A stretch of 33,300 nucleotides of DNA from Candidatus Bipolaricaulota bacterium (GTDB lineage: Bacteria > Bipolaricaulota > Bipolaricaulia > UBA7950 > UBA9294). Under the pieces are notes generated by a model. It did not search any database. It saw only the letters and a list, made by a program, of their open reading frames with translations, and had not been told where the DNA came from. Location: the NCBI GenBank assembly GCA_026390315.1, contig JAPLGE010000066.1, forward strand, positions 1 through 33,300, in the 5' to 3' direction. The translations under genes and the position numbers were made by a program. This document shows, in pieces, positions 23,857 to 32,389 of this stretch (position 1 is the first letter of the stretch; each line of letters opens with the position of its first letter).

Positions 23857-26070
23857 GTGGACGGGGCGACGCGGCGTGAGGAGTTGGCTGACCGTTCTCC
23901 GGACGGGATGCTTCTACAGGCGGAGGGAAGGATCGTCTCCGCGAACCGGGCGGCGGCCCGGATGCTGGGAGCGGAGCGGCCCGACGATCTGGTGGGCCGA
24001 ATGGTTCTTGACTTCGTCGACCCCATCTCCCGCGGGGACGTAGAGCGGAAGCTTGCCGCCGTGAACGGGGGGGCGGGGACGACGCTCCGCGATTGCTGGC
24101 ACTTCCTGCGGACGGATGGGTCGCCGGTCGACCTCGACGTCATGGCCATCTCGTCCGAAGGGGGCGCGGAAGCGCGTGCGACGCACCTGACCCTGCGGGA
24201 CCCAGCCCGGGGGACCGACGCCTCGCGGACTCGACCGGTCGACTTGGAGCAGCTTCGCGAACTGGTGAAGAACATCCCCATCCCGACGTACGTTTGGCGC
24301 CTCGTCGCCGACGACTTCGTCCTTGTCGACCGTAACGAGAGTGCCATGGCGCTGACTCACGAAGGGGTCCCGACGCAACTCGGCGTCTCGGCGAGTCGCC
24401 TGTACGCCGGGCAACCCGAGGCGCGGGAGTTCCTTACGCGCTGCGCGGAGGCCCAGGGAGCGCCGCGACGCGAGATGCAGCGCCACTTCACGACGGCGGG
24501 AGGCCAGGCAAAGACGTTTCTCGTGAGCGGGCGGTTCGTGCCTCCGGACCTCGTCGTTGTCCACACCGACGACATCACCCAGTGGCGCGAGATCGAAGAG
24601 GCGCTCCGCGTGAGAGACTGGGCGATGGAGTCCTCCATCAACGCGATCGCCATGGCCGACCTGGAGGGCAGGCTGACGTACGTCAACCCGTCCTTCTGCA
24701 GGATGTGGGGCTACGAAAGCGGCGCCGAGGTCCTGGGCCGGCCCGTGGCGGAGTTCTGGTGCTCGCTGGAGCAGGCGCAGGGAGTCCAGAGAGTCGTGCG
24801 GGAACGAGGAAGCTGGATGGGCGAACTGGTCGCCCGTAAGAAGAGCGGGGCCGTGTTCGACGTCCACCTCTCCGCCAGCGTCGTCACCGACGAGAACGGA
24901 CGCCCGATCTGCCTGATGGCGTCCTTCGTCGACATCACGCAGGAGAAGCGCATGACGGAGGAGCTCCGCCAGCTTGGCGACTTCAACGCTAAGCTTCTTC
25001 AAGTGGCGAACGTGTGGATCGACGTGCTCGACGAGAGGGGAAACGCGCTTCTCTGGAACGAGGAGGCGGAACGGATCAGCGGCTACTCGCGCGGCGAGGT
25101 GGTGGGTCACGATCGATGGTGGGAATGGATCTACCCTGATCCTGCCTATCGAATGGAGATCCGCCGGAAGCGCCGTGAGGCGATGTTGGAGGGGAAGCCC
25201 TTCTGGGGCGTGGAGTCGACGGTCCGCACGCGGGCCGGCGAGGAACGGGTCATGTCGTGGTACGGGAGGACCCTCTTCGGAAGCGACGGGAAGGTGTGGG
25301 CGTTGGCAGTCGTGGGGCACGACGTGACCGAAAGGAAACGAAGCGAGCAAAGCCTGCGCGAGTACGCGGTCCAGGTGGCGCAGTTGAACAAGGAGAAGAC
25401 GCGCTTCCTCTCGACCGCATCCCACGAGCTGCGCACGCCGCTCACAGCGATTCGGGGATTCGCCGATCTGCTGGCGAGAGAGGAGGGCCTGCGGCCGCCG
25501 CACCGAGAGATGCTCGCGAGGATCCGCGCCCAGGCGGAGCGTCTGGACGCTCTCTTGTCAGACCTCTTGACTCTCTCGCGCGGTGAGCTTGACCGCAGCC
25601 GGCCGTCGCGCTCCCCGGCAGAACTGGGAGTAGTCTTGGAGCGGGTGGTCGAGGTGGTGAAGCCGCAGTTCGCCCTGAAGGGGCACCAGTTCGCGTACGA
25701 AGCCGGCTCCGTCCCGCTGCTCGTTGACGCCGACGAGAAGGACCTGGAGCAAGTCCTCGTGAACGCCCTCGCGAATGCGATCTTCTACACCCCGCCCGGC
25801 GGGAGGGTCTCTGTCAGCCTGCGCGAGCTGGACGAACTGGTGCAGGTTGAGGTGGCCGACACCGGAATCGGCATCTCTCCACAGGAACGCGAGCGGGTCT
25901 TCGAGGAGTTCTACCGGACCGAGGCGGCGAAGCGTGTGAAGAAGGACGGAACTGGCCTCGGCCTCAGCATTGTGAAGCGCCTGGTGGAGGGATGGGGCGG
26001 GTCGGTCTGGGTGGTGAGTCCGGGAGACGGACAAGGGACGAGGCTCTGCTTCACCGTTCCGCGTTCGTGA
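23857..26070 (+). CDS. Soluble multi-PAS sensor histidine kinase
   Basis: Four PAS-like segments, HisKA FLSTASHELRTPLTAIRGFADLL, N box NALANAIFYTPPGGRV, VADTGIGISPQERERVFEEFYR, GTGLGLSIVKRLVEGWGG. No obvious transmembrane segment. GTG start. Confidence 0.94.
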   Translation: MDGATRREELADRSPDGMLLQAEGRIVSANRAAARMLGAERPDDLVGRMVLDFVDPISRGDVERKLAAVNGGAGTTLRDCWHFLRTDGSPVDLDVMAISSEGGAEARATHLTLRDPARGTDASRTRPVDLEQLRELVKNIPIPTYVWRLVADDFVLVDRNESAMALTHEGVPTQLGVSASRLYAGQPEAREFLTRCAEAQGAPRREMQRHFTTAGGQAKTFLVSGRFVPPDLVVVHTDDITQWREIEEALRVRDWAMESSINAIAMADLEGRLTYVNPSFCRMWGYESGAEVLGRPVAEFWCSLEQAQGVQRVVRERGSWMGELVARKKSGAVFDVHLSASVVTDENGRPICLMASFVDITQEKRMTEELRQLGDFNAKLLQVANVWIDVLDERGNALLWNEEAERISGYSRGEVVGHDRWWEWIYPDPAYRMEIRRKRREAMLEGKPFWGVESTVRTRAGEERVMSWYGRTLFGSDGKVWALAVVGHDVTERKRSEQSLREYAVQVAQLNKEKTRFLSTASHELRTPLTAIRGFADLLAREEGLRPPHREMLARIRAQAERLDALLSDLLTLSRGELDRSRPSRSPAELGVVLERVVEVVKPQFALKGHQFAYEAGSVPLLVDADEKDLEQVLVNALANAIFYTPPGGRVSVSLRELDELVQVEVADTGIGISPQERERVFEEFYRTEAAKRVKKDGTGLGLSIVKRLVEGWGGSVWVVSPGDGQGTRLCFTVPRS

Positions 26071-26095
26071 CCGCGGCGAGAAGCGGCTCGCCGTC

Positions 26096-26806
26096 TTGAA
26101 ATGGAGCATGACGTCTCTCACCATCGCGGGGGTGAGCGCGGTGAGTCAAGGAGCACAGATCCTCGTTTGCGAAGACGAGCCAGACATTGCGGAGATCCTG
26201 CGCAGCTTCCTCAGCGCGCAGGGCTACGAGGTCTCGACCACGGCGACCGGCGCGGAGGCCTTGGAGCGGATCGCCGAGATCCAGCCCGACCTTGTCCTCC
26301 TGGATCTTATGCTGCCGGACCAGGACGGCTGGGAGGTGCTCGAGGAGATTCGCAAGACCGGCACGAGGCCGGTCATTCTCCTGACGGCCTTGGGCCGCGT
26401 CGAAGACAAGGTTCGCGGCCTCTCTCACGGCGCCGACGACTACATCTCCAAGCCCTTCGACCTAGATGAGGTGCGCGCTCGCATCGAGGCCGTGCTCCGG
26501 CGGAGCGGGCCTCGTCTCAGGTCCAAGATCTGGATCGACGACGTCCGTAAGGAGGTCCGCGTGAAGGAGCGGACGATCTCCCTCTCTCCGAAGGAGTACG
26601 CGCTCCTGAAGCTCCTCATCTCCCAGCCGGGCCGGGTCTTCTCCACCGAGGAGATCCTGGCTGAGTTGTGGCGGGGGAGTCCCTACGCGAGCGCGCAGGA
26701 CGTCCAGAAGTACGCGTACCTCTTGCGCAAGAAGCTGGAGACCGACCCGGCCCGTCCCGAGTTCCTTCTGACGGTGCGAGGGTTCGGCTACCGACTGGCG
26801 GCCTAG
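26096..26806 (+). CDS. OmpR/PhoB-type response regulator
   Basis: Receiver ILVCEDEPDIAEILRSFLSAQGYEV...DLVLLDLMLPDQDGWEVLEEIR...DDYISKPFDLDEV plus winged helix SLSPKEYALLKLLISQPGRVFSTEEILAELW...VQKYAYLLRKKLETD...RGFGYRL. Exact start uncertain. Confidence 0.95.
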   Translation: MKWSMTSLTIAGVSAVSQGAQILVCEDEPDIAEILRSFLSAQGYEVSTTATGAEALERIAEIQPDLVLLDLMLPDQDGWEVLEEIRKTGTRPVILLTALGRVEDKVRGLSHGADDYISKPFDLDEVRARIEAVLRRSGPRLRSKIWIDDVRKEVRVKERTISLSPKEYALLKLLISQPGRVFSTEEILAELWRGSPYASAQDVQKYAYLLRKKLETDPARPEFLLTVRGFGYRLAA

Positions 26807-26857
26807 TCGCTCAGGGCGAGACCGCCTACGGACTCTCGCGAATCCCGAAGCGCCCCC

Positions 26858-29308
26858 CTAGGGGACCACAGTAATCGCGCGGGTGGTCCGGGACAGGGCG
26901 CCTTCCTCGTCGATGACGATGAGGACGATGGTGTAGGTCTCAGGCACCTGATAAACGTGCGATTCGACGCCTTCGCCCGCGCAGGCTCCCACCGGGCCCG
27001 GGCAGGTTGTCCCGTCGCCGAAGTCCCAGGCGACATGCACGATGTGCCCGGTAGGGCTTGGGTCGTAGGAGCGGTCGGCAACCGTCACGGCCTCGCCGAC
27101 GCGCGGTGAGGCGGTGACGAGGTCGAAGGCCGCCACGGGAGGGGCGTTCCCCACCGTGACCCTCAGCGTGAGGGTTCCCTCACTGCCGTCGTCGTCCCGC
27201 ACGATCAAGGTGACGTCGTAGGTCCCGTCGTCGCCGAAGCGATGCGCTGGCCGCTCCACGGTCGCGGCCGTCCCGTCGCCGAAACGCCACCGCCAAGCGA
27301 CGATCGTCCCGTCTGGGTCAAAGGCCGCCGGCGTGAGCACCACCTCGTCGGCGTCGCTCGGCGACGAAGGCGACCAAGCGAAGGCCGCGGTGGGAGCCCG
27401 ATTGGCGACCTGAATCGTGACTGGCTCCGACAGCGCGGTCGCCCCGTCGTTGTCCGTCACCCGCACGCGCGCTCGGTAGGTTCCATCGTCGGGAAACCGG
27501 TAGGTGAAGACGGGGGTGGTCGTGCTCTCGGCATAGCTCCCGGTGCCCGCGACGTCCCATTCGTAGCGGACGATCCGGCCACGCGGGCTCGGATCCCTCG
27601 ATTCCGTTGCCTCGAGCGTCACCGTCTCCTCGGTCGACGCCTGCGCCAGGTCGAGCTTTCCGTTGGCGCGCAGGATCGCGAGCGGCGGTAGGTTCTGGAC
27701 GGTGATCGTCGCCGACGCCCGGCCTTCCGCGCCGTATCCGTCCTTGACCGTGAGGACGACCGAGCACGTGCCCTCTTCCGCGTAGGAGTGACTCGCCGAG
27801 CTCTGCGGGGACGTGGTCCCGTCGCCGAAGCTCCACAGCCACGAGGCGATCGACCCCTCGGGGTCTTGGGAGCGGTCGGTGAACCTGACCTCCTCGAGCT
27901 CCCAGGGGAAGAGGTTCGAGACCTGAAACGCCGTCACGGGGCGCCGGTTGACGTACAGGGCAAGCGAGAAAGGCGGCGAGACGGCGCCCTGATCGTCGAT
28001 GGCGCGCAGGGAGACGACCCGGCGCCCACCGTCGTCGAAGACGTGAGTGGCCCCGGTCTGCGCCGTCGAGTGATCGATCTCACCATCCGCGTCGAAGTCC
28101 CACTCGTAGCGGACAATCGCGCCGTCCGGGTCGGAGGACAGGCTCGCGTCGAAGAAGGCCTCGACCTGCTCGCTCGGAGTCTGCGGAGACACGTCGAATC
28201 GCGCCACGGGCGGCTGCGTTTCGAGGCGGAGAAGCTGAGCCTGCGACCCCACCTCTCCCGCTCGCGCGGTCACGAGAAGCGTCACGGTGTAGGTTCCGGC
28301 GCGGGCGTAGAGGTGAGTTGCCTTTCTCCCTTCTCCGAGCGAGCCGTCGCCGAAATCCCAAGTCCAGGCGACGATCTCGTCGTCCGGGTCGTAGGACTCG
28401 TCCTGGAACTCGAGGGGTTCGAGGTTCCGCAAGACGGAGCCTCGAGAAGCCGAACGGGCGCTGAAGTCCACGAGGGGCGGCAGATCGGCGACGACGCGCA
28501 CCGAACGGGAAAGAGTGGCGGAGCCTCCCTGGTCGTCCACGACGGCGAGCGAGACGGAGTACGTGCCGGGCTCCGCATAGCGGTGTTCCACGACTCGGCC
28601 TGCGGCCGTCGTGGCGTCGCCGAAGCCCCAGGAAAACGAGCCGATCGCGCCGTTTGGATCGACCGACGCGCCGGCGTCGAACAGGACGGCCTCGCCCGGA
28701 TGCGCCGGATCAGGCGAAAAGGAGAACTCCGCTAGGGGAGCCACGTTGAAGACGGAGTTGGGCTTTCCGGGCGAACCGCACACCACGTCTGATGGAGCGG
28801 CCGGACGGTGAGTCGCCCAGTTCGTGCGGCGGTCCGGGGCGCTTGGGTCGATTCGTTCCATGGTGGCGCAAGGAGGGACGCCCCACTCGCTCGTCCCCGC
28901 CGGCCAACTTCCTCCCTCCTGGTTCGCCGAGTCGACCACCCGCCCTTCCGAGTCGACGAGCCACAGGGTCTCCCCGGCGTCGCTCAACGCTCCGTGGTAC
29001 ACGAGATCGGGGCGGGCGCTCCCGGGAAGAGCTCGATCCCCGCGCCCAAGGATGGTGAACCCGAACGGCGGAATCGTCCCCGAAAGGAGGACGTCCGGAC
29101 TTCCGTCGGACGAGACGAGACGCCACCCCTCGAGGGAGGTCTCGCGATCCATGGTGTTCGCAAGCTCGATCCATTCGTCGGTCCGGTCGGCGGGCGTCCC
29201 GCCCCAGGCGACCTCGTTGATGACCACGCGACGCTCCTGGGCCAGGCCGCCCAGGGAGACGACTAGACTAGCCAAGATGAGCACGGCAACCGGTGACCCT
29301 CTGCGCAC
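26858..29308 (-). CDS. Exported protein: lamin-tail domain + about seven PKD domains
   Basis: GTG start (29308) after gaaggagg; signal peptide VRRGSPVAVLILASLVVSLGGLA; VVINEVAWGGTPADRTDEWIELAN (lamin tail); repeated (W/S)xFGDG...YxxxGTYxVxLxVxDxxG PKD motifs. Confidence 0.9.
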   Translation of the reverse strand: MRRGSPVAVLILASLVVSLGGLAQERRVVINEVAWGGTPADRTDEWIELANTMDRETSLEGWRLVSSDGSPDVLLSGTIPPFGFTILGRGDRALPGSARPDLVYHGALSDAGETLWLVDSEGRVVDSANQEGGSWPAGTSEWGVPPCATMERIDPSAPDRRTNWATHRPAAPSDVVCGSPGKPNSVFNVAPLAEFSFSPDPAHPGEAVLFDAGASVDPNGAIGSFSWGFGDATTAAGRVVEHRYAEPGTYSVSLAVVDDQGGSATLSRSVRVVADLPPLVDFSARSASRGSVLRNLEPLEFQDESYDPDDEIVAWTWDFGDGSLGEGRKATHLYARAGTYTVTLLVTARAGEVGSQAQLLRLETQPPVARFDVSPQTPSEQVEAFFDASLSSDPDGAIVRYEWDFDADGEIDHSTAQTGATHVFDDGGRRVVSLRAIDDQGAVSPPFSLALYVNRRPVTAFQVSNLFPWELEEVRFTDRSQDPEGSIASWLWSFGDGTTSPQSSASHSYAEEGTCSVVLTVKDGYGAEGRASATITVQNLPPLAILRANGKLDLAQASTEETVTLEATESRDPSPRGRIVRYEWDVAGTGSYAESTTTPVFTYRFPDDGTYRARVRVTDNDGATALSEPVTIQVANRAPTAAFAWSPSSPSDADEVVLTPAAFDPDGTIVAWRWRFGDGTAATVERPAHRFGDDGTYDVTLIVRDDDGSEGTLTLRVTVGNAPPVAAFDLVTASPRVGEAVTVADRSYDPSPTGHIVHVAWDFGDGTTCPGPVGACAGEGVESHVYQVPETYTIVLIVIDEEGALSRTTRAITVVP

Positions 29309-29472
29309 GTTCTCCTCCTTCCCGTTGCTCGGCTCAAAGGACCCAAGCGAGGCCCTTTGCCTTCGGAGTCTCTCCGAGCATAGCACATCCCGCGTGTTCG
29401 CCCAATCCGGCGCGGCGGACGGCGGCTCCGCATACCGAACGGGAGAGAAGTCGTGTAGGGTGGGAAAGCGCG

Positions 29473-30462
29473 CTACGCCGGGTTCGTCCGGCTGTTCGGG
29501 CCGTTCTTGCGGCGATCTTTGCGCTCGTAGGCGTCGATGATCCGCGCCACGAGGGGGTGACGGACGACGTCGGCCTTATCCAGGTTGACGAAGGCGATCC
29601 CTTCGATGCCGTCGAGGATGTCCTGGACCGCGAGGAGACCGGACATGCCCTCGGCCAGGTCGACCTGGGTGACGTCTCCGGTGATCACGGCCTTGGAGTT
29701 GAACCCGAGGCGCGTGAGGAACATCTTCATCTGGATCGAGGTCGTGTTCTGCGCCTCGTCGAGGATGACGAAACTCGAGTTCAGGGTTCGCCCGCGCATG
29801 AACGCGAGCGGGGCCATCTCAATCCGCCCGTGTTCGAGGAGCTTCTCGAACTCCGCGGCGGGGATCATGTCGTAGATCGCGTCGTAGAGCGGCCGCAGGT
29901 ACGGGCTGACCTTCGCCTGGATGTCTCCGGGGAGGAACCCCAGCTCCTCACCGGCCTCGACGGCGGGGCGGGTGAGGATGATCCGCTTCACCTTCTCCTT
30001 CTTCAGGGAGTCAATCGCGAGGGCCACGGCGAGGTACGTCTTGCCCGTCCCGGCCGGGCCGATGGAGAAGACGATGTCGTTTTGGCGGATCGCCTCTACG
30101 TAACGCTGCTGGCCGACGGTCTTCGTGCGGATCTCCTCTCCCCAGTGTGTGACTCGCACCACGTCGGAGAGAACCCCGTCTACCTTCTGCCCGTCCCTCA
30201 CCTGAGCGATCAGGTAGCGCACGTCGGCGAGCGTGGGGACGTGGCGGCTCTCGATCAGGTTCAAGAGCTTATCGAACAGAGACCGGACTTGCTCAACCTC
30301 TTCGCGCGTCCCCTCGATCTTGATCGTCTCCCCGCGGGCAAGGATGCGCGCGGGGAAGCTTTTCTCGATCTCGCGGAGGTTGCGGTTGTACTCGCCGAGG
30401 AGGGCCGTCGACTCCGCGTTGTCGCGGAGCGTGATCTCAGCGCATTCCGGTTCGATGGTCAG
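29473..30462 (-). CDS. phoH: PhoH family ATPase
   Basis: VFSIGPAGTGKTYLAVALAIDSL (Walker A), AFMRGRTLNSSFVILDEAQNTTSIQMKMFLTRLGFNSKAVITGDVTQVDL. The frame is open to an in-frame TGA at 30465, and 66 codons of PhoH-like N-terminal sequence (IEPECAEITLRDNAESTALLGEYNRNLREIEKSFPARILARGETIKIEG) lie upstream of the TTG used in the ORF track. Confidence 0.92.
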   Translation of the reverse strand: MTIEPECAEITLRDNAESTALLGEYNRNLREIEKSFPARILARGETIKIEGTREEVEQVRSLFDKLLNLIESRHVPTLADVRYLIAQVRDGQKVDGVLSDVVRVTHWGEEIRTKTVGQQRYVEAIRQNDIVFSIGPAGTGKTYLAVALAIDSLKKEKVKRIILTRPAVEAGEELGFLPGDIQAKVSPYLRPLYDAIYDMIPAAEFEKLLEHGRIEMAPLAFMRGRTLNSSFVILDEAQNTTSIQMKMFLTRLGFNSKAVITGDVTQVDLAEGMSGLLAVQDILDGIEGIAFVNLDKADVVRHPLVARIIDAYERKDRRKNGPNSRTNPA

Positions 30463-31744
30463 TCACTCCTTCGAGGTGTCCTTCTTTCGTTCCGGCGAGC
30501 TTCACCGGCACCTCCATCCCCGGGCCGACCGCGCCGGCCGCCGCGAAGTGGACGTCGAGGTATTGGCGGGTGTAGCCACGCCACCGATTGGCCTTCCGCT
30601 CCTCGACGAGGACCGTCTCCTCGCTTCCCACGAACGCTTGGCGAACCCTTTCCTCCACCTTCGCGGCCAGCTCCTCGAGGTGGCTCGCTCGCTCGCGCTT
30701 CACCTCTTCCGGAACCGATCGAGGGAAGGACATCGCCGGCGTTCCTTTGCGCGGAGAGTAGCGGAAGACGTGCAGGTTCGCAAACCCGACCTCCTCGACG
30801 ATGGAGCATGTCCGCCCGAACGCGGCGTCGTCCTCTCCGGGGAAGCCGACGATCACGTCGGCGCCGAACGTGGCGTCGGGGATCGCGCGCCGGACCCGCG
30901 CGGCCGTTTCGACGTAGGAGGACGCGGTGTAGCCGCGCGCCATGAGGCGGAGGACGGCGTCGTCTCCGCTCTGGAGAGGCATGTGGAAGTGCGGACAGGC
31001 CCGGCGGTCGTCCGCGAACGCCGCGATCAGTCCCTCGGTGACGCCCGACGCGTTGATCGAGCCCAGGCGCAGCCGGCGGAGCCCCTCGATCCGCAGGAAC
31101 TCGCGCACGAGGTCGGGGAGCCCTCCTACTTCAGTCCGATAGGCCGCGAGGTTGATCCCGGAGACGACAATCTCGGGGCATCCGCTCGCGACGAGCCGCC
31201 TGGCCTCCTCGACCGCTGCCGGAATCGGCTTGGAACGGCAGGGGCCGCGCACCTGGTGGGTGCGGCAGAAGGTGCAGCGCAGGTCGCAGCCGTCCTGGAC
31301 CTTGAGAAAGGCGCGGGCCCGGCTCGGATCCCGTGCCGCCCGCTCCTCGGCGAGGGGAACGGGCTCGGCCGCCGCCGCAAGGCCTCGTTCGTCGGCGAGC
31401 GCGCGGGAGACGAGCTCGTTCACTCGCCCCTTCCAGGCGTTCCCGCCCAGGAGGTCGGCGTCGCTCACGCGGGTGAGGCCTTGGGCGACGGCGTCGGCGA
31501 GGCACCCGACGAGGACCACCTTCGCGTCCGGATGCTCGCGCCGCAGGCGGCGGATCGCCTGGCGGGCCTTCTTCTCGGCGAGCGCGGTCACGGTGCACGC
31601 GCTGACGAGGAAGAGATCAGCCTCACCGTTTGAGAGCTCAAAGTCGCGCGCGAGGAGGCCGCGCATCGCCAGGGTCTCGTACTGGTTGACCCGGCAGCCG
31701 AAGGTGAGGATCTCGACGCGCGGGCGTTCGGCCGCTTGGGACAT
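30437..31744 (-). CDS. mtaB: MtaB-like tRNA methylthiotransferase (radical SAM, MiaB/MtaB family)
   Basis: EILTFGCRVNQYET, N-terminal UPF0004-type cysteines, VQDGCDLRCTFCRTHQVRGPCRS (CxxxCxxC), GADVIVGFPGEDDAAF, FRYSPRKGTPA, C-terminal TRAM-like segment. Confidence 0.93.
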   Translation of the reverse strand: MSQAAERPRVEILTFGCRVNQYETLAMRGLLARDFELSNGEADLFLVSACTVTALAEKKARQAIRRLRREHPDAKVVLVGCLADAVAQGLTRVSDADLLGGNAWKGRVNELVSRALADERGLAAAAEPVPLAEERAARDPSRARAFLKVQDGCDLRCTFCRTHQVRGPCRSKPIPAAVEEARRLVASGCPEIVVSGINLAAYRTEVGGLPDLVREFLRIEGLRRLRLGSINASGVTEGLIAAFADDRRACPHFHMPLQSGDDAVLRLMARGYTASSYVETAARVRRAIPDATFGADVIVGFPGEDDAAFGRTCSIVEEVGFANLHVFRYSPRKGTPAMSFPRSVPEEVKRERASHLEELAAKVEERVRQAFVGSEETVLVEERKANRWRGYTRQYLDVHFAAAGAVGPGMEVPVKLAGTKEGHLEGVTDHRTGMR

Positions 31745-32263
31745 CTAGGCGTGACGCTCCACCGTGAACCGATAGAGGCGTACCGGCTCGCTCGGATGGA
31801 TTCCCGCCTTGGCGCGGGCGATCGCGAGCTGCTCGGCCGCCGTGTTCACGCCCTCGAGGTCGGGGAGCAGGAGGCCGCAGCGCCAACCCCGCTCGACAAT
31901 CACGCCGTAGCACTTGGGGTCGAGATCCTCTTCTTGGCAGGCGGCCGGCTCCGAGAGGACGTCGACCGAGTAGACGAGCAGGGCGAGCTCCTTCTCCTCG
32001 ACGGGCGGAAAGCGTGGGTCACCGGTCGCGGACTTGATCGCGTTTGAGATGACCTCGCGGGCGACGTTCGCCTCCGTCGGGAGGAACGTCCCGATGCAGC
32101 CGCGAAGAGCTCCTCCCTTCTTGAGCGAGACAAAGGTGCCGGATCGCCGCGCCATCTCCGCAGGGAGCGGGTCGAAGGGCGTGACCGTCCGGCCCTCCCG
32201 CACGTAGGCCTCGACCGCCTCTCTCGCGAGCTCGACGTACGGATCGTGCGCTTCTCTTGCCAC
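31745..32263 (-). CDS. AMMECR1-domain protein (AmmeMemoRadiSam system protein A-like)
   Basis: [65 protein letters not shown]; stop immediately abuts the mtaB ATG (TAGATG). Confidence 0.94.
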   Translation of the reverse strand: MAREAHDPYVELAREAVEAYVREGRTVTPFDPLPAEMARRSGTFVSLKKGGALRGCIGTFLPTEANVAREVISNAIKSATGDPRFPPVEEKELALLVYSVDVLSEPAACQEEDLDPKCYGVIVERGWRCGLLLPDLEGVNTAAEQLAIARAKAGIHPSEPVRLYRFTVERHA

Positions 32264-32340
32264 GCGACAAGGATACGCCGGCCGCGCGGAGCGTCAACCC
32301 GCCCCGAGGAGGCGGGAGGGGCCGTCGGCCGCCGTTTTGG

Positions 32341-32369
32341 TTGACATTCCCAAGTTCTTGTGCTAGCGT
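32341..32369 (+). promoter_or_regulatory. Putative promoter of the LCP gene
   Basis: TTGACA (32341-32346), 17 nt, TAGCGT (32364-32369). Confidence 0.5.
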
Positions 32370-32389
32370 CGACCTTGAGGGGGTCTACG

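Noticed and set aside
23914-25503. 529-aa minus-strand ORF opposite the histidine kinase
   Set aside because: Antisense frame of the PAS kinase without independent motifs.
26858-28800. PKD repeats considered as a DNA tandem repeat or CRISPR-like array
   Set aside because: The repeats are visible only at protein level and strongly diverged in DNA; no uniform repeat-spacer structure. No CRISPR array seen anywhere in the window.
29293-31633. 550-aa and 466-aa plus-strand ORFs opposite phoH/mtaB
   Set aside because: Shadow ORFs against well-supported PhoH and MtaB genes.
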